This document shows positions 58,530-64,000 of a stretch of DNA of 64,000 bases, piece after piece. A model generated the notes under the pieces. The model was not told where the DNA came from. It saw nothing but the letters and a program-made list of their open reading frames with translations, and made no database searches. How positions within the stretch are numbered: position 1 is the stretch's first letter; each line of letters opens with the position of its first letter. Both the position numbers and the translations under genes were made by a program. The DNA is from Hydractinia symbiolongicarpus. Lineage: Eukaryota; Cnidaria; Hydrozoa; Anthoathecata; Hydractiniidae. The stretch spans positions 3,348,001 to 3,412,000 of the forward strand of contig NC_079883.1 in assembly GCF_029227915.1 (NCBI RefSeq), in the 5' to 3' direction.

Positions 58530-59080
58530 TGCCACTTCATGTGATGTCATGTCCTGTCAATGGTGATTGGTGCCATTACAAGCTCATCTTACTGTAACAG
58601 TTTCCATGGTAGCGTACTTATCGCCAGAAAGAGCTTGGGAAATAGCTTATGCTTTACTCTAGTTTTTACTCAAGCTCTGTAACATTTATTTATTTTCACA
58701 GTAACCTGGTTGATCTGTACTTCCTACTGAAATATGTTACTTTGATTTGATTCAAATATAAAGTCTGTGGGATTCCTGCATTGGGATATGAAAAATTAAT
58801 GGCAGGCCCCTCACAGAATGCTAATTGCTGTCCTGGTAACTTACACTAGCTAACTCCAGCTAGCTAGCTGGCGGGTTAGCTAGCTACATGAAATATATTT
58901 GATTTAATTTAATTTGATTTGTTATGCAGCTAGATTGCTAGCTTTACTAGCAAACTTTAGCTCTGTGAAAGACCAAACTTGAAGGTTCACCTCGTAAGAC
59001 AGTTTTTAAGATGGCTAAAATAACTAATGATTTTGTACATAAATTAATTGTTTCAACTAAAAAGGGAATAACTTAAAATT
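58530..59080. other. No gene seen; CTAGC-rich patch
   Basis: Contains a cluster of GCTAGCTAGCT words around 58845-58945 and otherwise nothing recognisable. Confidence 0.5.
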
Positions 59081-59368
59081 GCTCACTATTTACCTCTCCT
59101 CGTTGCACACCTTTTACGTGCACCACGCGGGTTTCCATTCGTCTTGTTTACCTTGCTGCGCTCCATCGTAGACCATAAAATCACGAGAATCAACCTCTGT
59201 ACCAACTCTCTTCGCTCCCCCTCCCAACCTCCACCACCCTCTAGGGCATGTAGCAACCTTTCTAAGATAAAGAAGACTTTCAATATGGTGAGAGAGAGCT
59301 CTGCTTGAGGTGAAGCCTGGTGCAAACTAAGGTATGAAGAAAACAATCGTTATTTTATTTTTCTACTT

Positions 59369-59671
59369 AACCTCGTTTGCCAGCAGAGAGCTTGTTGGTA
59401 GCTGTTTTTTGATCGCCTCTCCTTTAGGTTCTTTGCTATCGTTTTTTCCATACCATACGTCCATACCATAGGGCTTTTTATACGTGGTTTTAGATAGAAG
59501 GTTAATGGATGGGAAGAAACAGGATTGCATAACACTAAATTTCTCTGTTTCGTCATCATTTAACATTCTGTCGCCAATTAAATAAACCATTACAAGAACC
59601 ATCTTGATGCTGCACATGTATATCGTTAGGTTAACGAAAAATATTGAGTTTCTGTAACTACTATTATCCAT
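59369..59671 (-). CDS. Candidate small ORF or first exon
   Basis: A minus-strand frame of about 100 codons with a hydrophobic N-terminal stretch (residues about 10-38, containing MVLVMVYLIGD) and a polar remainder with ordinary composition. The frame meets GAG-GTTAAG, a weak donor, just before its stop. It could be a first exon of a secreted or membrane protein. No family recognised. Confidence 0.3.
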
Positions 59672-59744
59672 TTGATTTGTTTTTCCTTTCTTTTTTTCCT
59701 TGGGGAGGAGGGGGTAAATATAGGAGGGGCTGAATATAGAACGG

Positions 59745-59830
59745 GGACTACCGTACTTACTTACTGGATTAAGCCCCTCCTTCCAATAAGCCCCATCTTT
59801 AAATAAACCCCCACGATGGTTATTAGAATT
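59745..59830. repeat. AATAAGCCCC-type repeat
   Basis: TTAAGCCCCTCC, CCAATAAGCCCC and AAATAAACCCCC in a row, similar to the array at 10615-10700. Probably the end of a related MITE. Confidence 0.45.
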
Positions 59831-60826
59831 GAGTATGGAATTATGAATGCTCGCGTATAACTACGCAAGTAACTGACAAATTTTGTGTAAATTTTAAAAA
59901 TTTAAATTAAAAGAGGGGTTAAATAAAGTGTGCCAAACAGAGGAAGTACGATATTTCATGATTCATTATCACATAAGCACAAAGGAAATCCTAAGGCAAA
60001 ATGAAGGAGAATCCCAAAAGACTTCCATTGGCCTCAACCTCATCCCAAGGACTTGCTAGGCTTTTTATAGTTGAACTGCCTAAACAAATATAAAAGCCTA
60101 AAAAGTCCTGGGGACGAGGCTGCATTGGCCTAACATTAAACAAGAGGAGTATTTATAAAAAATTACGTGTTACCACCACGCATCATTAGGCAGTAAGGTT
60201 TTTGAGAATCTCCATTTTTTAAGTATTTCCAAAAGGCTGGTGGGTACACATAGAATGATGGGATATATGATGTCAACAAATAACTCCTCATTACTTCCGC
60301 CTTCTGATTGGATGGCACAAATTAAAAACATTTCTTCACTGAATGATATTATATTGTCGTTTTAAACACACGTCATGCCGGCACATGATATAAAGTATTA
60401 CACAACCTCGTTTTGAAAATGAGGTAAATATCATTCTAATAAAATAAATGATACAGAGAGAAAAAGAGGTTTTTTTCATTCTCGTTTCAAATTCAACCTT
60501 CCAGATATTATTTTCAACCATAATAATATGGAGAAATATTTTAAATAAATTTACAGATGAAAACCTATGACCTATAAACTTCTCCTTTTCGAGAAGTTAT
60601 ATATATATATATTTTTTATATTAGCATGAGCTATACAAAATTAGTTTTTAAATTTCGTAGCAATTGCCATATAAGAATTTTAAAATGTATATTAAAAACT
60701 ATTTTACATTATCAACAAATATATATTATATACATATAGATAAAATTATATAACAACTATTTTAAATAAATAACAGAAGCCCATGAGCTTCGATTTGAAC
60801 ATGCTATGCAAAAAACTATGCAAAAT

Positions 60827-63800
60827 TTAGAACACACACCCCGATGTCTGTAACGGCTCCTCCACAGGGATTAAACGACTGGTTGGAAAATTTGCATTGG
60901 TCACGTTGATCGGCTTAAACGCTACATAATCTCCTAAATCGCTAGGCTTGTATGGTTTCACAGCCTAAAATAAAAAAACTAGAAATTTAGGGAAGATAAG
61001 GATATTTTGAAATGTTGCCATGGAAAAGCGTCAAAGTAAATTGAACTGTAACTCCCTTGAAACGTCAGCGATACGGGGATTAGTTTTTAAATTTTACAAT
61101 ACATCTCTTAACACTGGCCATTTAAGATTTTTTTTTTACTTTATAGTCTGGAAATGTTTGTCGTTCTTAGGAATAAAAAAAATTGGAGAAATATAAACAA
61201 CAAAAAAGTTGAAGTAACCGCAAGATATTAGGTGTTAAGAATTTTAGAACACCGTTAACAGATCATTCATTTATAGTCTAATATAGACATGAAAGAAAAT
61301 CAGATCAAACAAAATGCATATAGAACTACCAGTCAGCAAACAGTCAGCACACGCATGTTGCGCAAGTAAAAACTACAGGGGTATGAAACAACGCACAGGG
61401 GTACCAATAACACAGGAGTACTAATAACACAGGGGTACCAATAACACAGGGGTATACCATTACCACAGGGGTACCTATAACACAGGGGTATTAATAACAC
61501 GGGGATACCACTAACACAGGTGTACCAATAACGCAGGGGTACCAATAACGCAGGGGTACCAATAACGCAGGGGTACCAATAACACAGGAATACCAAATAA
61601 CACATAGCGTTACCCACAACGCCAGCAAACAGAAAACGCACACGTAGTTTTTTAGTCATGATACTAAAAAAAATTTGATGACAGTCAATGACATTGGCAA
61701 TGATATCATCATCCATTTTCGTGACTAACTCGTCAGTATAATCAAATGTAAACAAACATGAGAATAAATTTTCGACTTTCTCATATATGCTACGACACAC
61801 CATAGTTGAACTCATTATTACGATAAAAAAAAACAATAAATTTTTAATCGGACACTATTTGACAAGTCACGACTATCTGATAGGCAACGGATTTAAAAAG
61901 TCGAAAGACGTTTCAAAAGATTGAGAAGCGTTTTTTTTATATTTTAATATTTAAATATTACTATATTTAGACTACCTGTTCAACTCGGACTCCAGAATAA
62001 ACAAAGTCAACAAATAAATTGCAAACACTTCAAATCCATTGACAACACGTCCTGAGCCTACCAAATAGCAGTATATAAATGTCAAAAACACTAATTTCAG
62101 CTATTCATTTGTCTCTCAAAGGAGTAATTATGTCTAGAATTTATTTGCAGATGTCATGGCATTGTAATAGTTTCAATGCAATGTAAGCCATTAACCTGCC
62201 CAGTTTTGCTATCAAACAAAGCCGATCGTTGATTCAGGAACTTATTCGTCTACGCAAGATAATTTTCTGCAAACCTTTGGTAAAAGAGCGAGCTCTTATT
62301 ACATTTCTCATTTAACACTTGTGTGAATGCATATATATAAAAATCAATTAAATTACACTTTCTTTTTTTTTAAACTCGATACTTTAGAAAAAATTTTAAT
62401 CCACGGCCTTTTAAAAATAACACAAAAATAACAAAAACACAGAGGCTCATAATAACTATAAAAAAATATAAAATCTCTTTTCCGCGCTCAACTGTTGATT
62501 ACTTGTTGTTTGTTGACTTTAATTCAAGTTAATTCAAGTTATGTTGTATGAAACGTAGCTAACGTTTAGAGCAAACAATGTCTTCGAAACCATTGCTCCT
62601 TTTATGATTCCTTTGTTTTACCTTTTATTGCTTTTAGCCACTGGTTCGTTTTTTAAAGGATTCGAGAAGACTTATATAAGGTTACATTTAAAAAGGGGTG
62701 CTGTAAAGTACTTGGGATTTTTAAAATAACAGCGCTTGTTTGATAAACAGCTGGTATTACCTTTACATTTCAATTTCTTGTTTATTTTTTTGTGTGTGTG
62801 CGTGATTTAAAAACGGGTGTATTTTCGTTTCCACAAGATTTACAAAAATAGCAAGTTCGTAAAACTACCCCGAAAATAGCTCCTTGAGCTCATGTTTGGA
62901 CTTTGCGAGGTTACATCCTCGCGAAGGCCATGAAAATTATATGTTTTTCTAACTTCGCAAAAATGAATATTCTGTGAGAAACTTCAAGTTTACCTTAATT
63001 CTGACTAATCTTGGTCTTTGCCTCTTGAAAAGTTTCTAAAGATAAAAAATATTACATTAAGTAGACATCGACACCTCTGCATCGACGAAAGATAGGAATG
63101 GGGATTAAAATTATTCATTTAAAACTAAGGTAGAAGGAAGCGCAGCACAAAGAAATTCAACAAGGGCGACTTATAAACATGTACAGTCGTGTACCAAAGA
63201 AAAAAAAAACGTATTTCTTTAAAATTAACCAATCAAATTAACATATGCGTAAACCCTTTCTATATTGATGGTTTACTGGCTAAAAGAACCAAACCATCTT
63301 TTACTGGATGGCATTTTCTATGATTTAAATCTTTACCGCGTTTGGTAATGAAAAATTATTTTCGCAACCTTTTATCGAACCTTCTACTGGTACTTCCGTT
63401 GTTTTACTTTTATGTAAATTCGCCTGGAACGCAGACAAATATATAGAAAGGGCGAACCTGCTGCATTTTTTCTAAGTTCAATGAAGGGCGTGGCACTCCC
63501 ACACGTTCCACGCAAACAATACGCTTATGGTATTTCAACATGGTAGATGTAGCAGTGATTGTCTTTTTTTCCGTAGGACTCGAGCTGACACATTTATATT
63601 TCGCGCATAAGTCTTTTATTTCATCGTCAGACGAACTGCTATCGTTGGAACTGTGATGAATTAAAGATGGTAGCTGGATATGGTTGCACTTCCTTGCAGA
63701 ATATTTCCTTTTTTCACCCTGATTAAAATCCATAAACGTGTGATTAGGTAATGGCTGGTAGGGAATTAACTTTTTCATGGACTTCCTCCACAAGCAAGAA

Positions 63801-63960
63801 GCACATTCGTTATTTTGGTTTTCACAACATTGCTTGCAATAGTATTCGTTACAGCTATCAGCTGTTTCGTCATGGTGCGCATTTTCTTTGTCCTCTGATG
63901 AAATACTTGCTACTCTTGTTAGATGGCTGTCATCATTTAACGAATCAGGAAGATTAACTT
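60827..63960 (-). CDS. Unrecognised gene, three 3' exons (5' end off window)
   Basis: Exons 63960-63458 (503 nt), 63035-62994 (42 nt) and 60964-60827 (138 nt) join in phase with GT/AG borders and end in TAA. Together they encode about 226 aa. The first part is Ser/Asp/Glu-rich with a Cys-rich patch (YYCKQCCENQNNECASC) and an SSNDSSSSDDE acidic run. It then turns basic and Pro-rich (VERVGVPRPSLNL; the microexon KLFKRQRPRLVRIK). The end is conserved-looking (PYKPSDLGDYVAFKPINV, FPTSRLIPVEEP) with terminal GCVF. No family is recognised. The acceptor before 63960 (CTTTTTTTAG) requires an upstream exon; an ATG and GTGAGT-like donor at the window edge are too close to be that exon. The 2-kb last intron holds a minisatellite. 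Confidence 0.55.
61378..61605. repeat. Minisatellite, 17-bp unit, about 13 copies
   Basis: Unit CAGGGGTACCAATAACR with variants. It lies in the last intron of the unrecognised minus-strand gene. An ORF on the minus strand across it gives a C-Y-W-Y-P-C repeat peptide that I regard as an artefact. Confidence 0.93.
61980..62990. other. Intron sequence, nothing recognised
   Basis: AT-rich DNA between the minisatellite and the 42-nt microexon. No repeats or RNA features could be supported. Confidence 0.5.
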
Positions 63961-64000
63961 CTAAAAAAAGATTGCATACTCACGTTCACGACATCCATTT

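Noticed and set aside
61333-61836. 167-codon ORF with a C-Y-W-Y-P-C repeat
   Set aside because: Most of it is the 17-bp minisatellite read in one frame, in the last intron of another gene on the same strand.

Overview
This window is eukaryotic nuclear DNA from an early-branching animal. It is AT-rich, has many short introns with GT/AG borders, AATAAA signals, tRNA-derived SINEs, several MITE-like elements, and remnants of copia-like, gypsy-like, DIRS-like, LINE and hAT elements. A cnidarian, perhaps a hydrozoan, fits best, but that is inference from style and repeat types; no marker gene settles it.

Layout. (1) 1.3-11.4 kb, minus strand: a complete 13-exon GNPAT gene (peroxisomal dihydroxyacetone-phosphate acyltransferase, 646 aa, C-terminal ARL). 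The reading frame stays open and in phase through all 13 exons. Its fourth intron holds an intronless plus-strand gene (6433-7566) with CRE-like sites upstream and a 111-bp minisatellite where its 3' UTR should lie. (2) 12.3-12.9 kb, minus: the last exon of a NOPCHAP1 (C12orf45) homologue. (3) 13.7-42.4 kb, minus: a tandem array of five (S)-2-hydroxyacid oxidase genes (HAO-1 to HAO-5, numbered from the right), each with the same exon plan A-F and a C-terminal HKL. HAO-1 and HAO-3 look intact, HAO-2 has a premature stop, HAO-4 has an in-frame deletion, a lost donor and a Tyr-to-Phe change, and HAO-5 is open but has a shortened active-site lid. A decayed DIRS-like element and SINEs separate HAO-4 from HAO-5.

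(4) 44.3-58.5 kb: a transposon graveyard. A copia-like LTR element (about 45.0-52.5 kb) is split by a minus-strand gypsy-like element and carries SINE copies. Further right are a terminal-inverted-repeat element filled with a 53-bp minisatellite, a gypsy integrase scrap, a MITE, a LINE scrap and a full-length SINE. (5) 57-64 kb: weak exon candidates and the 3' part of an unrecognised minus-strand gene (60.8-64 kb) that includes a 42-nt microexon.

How the genes relate. GNPAT and the HAO genes encode peroxisomal enzymes: GNPAT starts ether-lipid synthesis and HAO oxidises 2-hydroxyacids with release of hydrogen peroxide. With NOPCHAP1 they form a co-directional run of seven minus-strand genes. 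Most of these have a splice acceptor only a few bases before the start codon, which would fit spliced-leader trans-splicing or very short 5' UTR exons.
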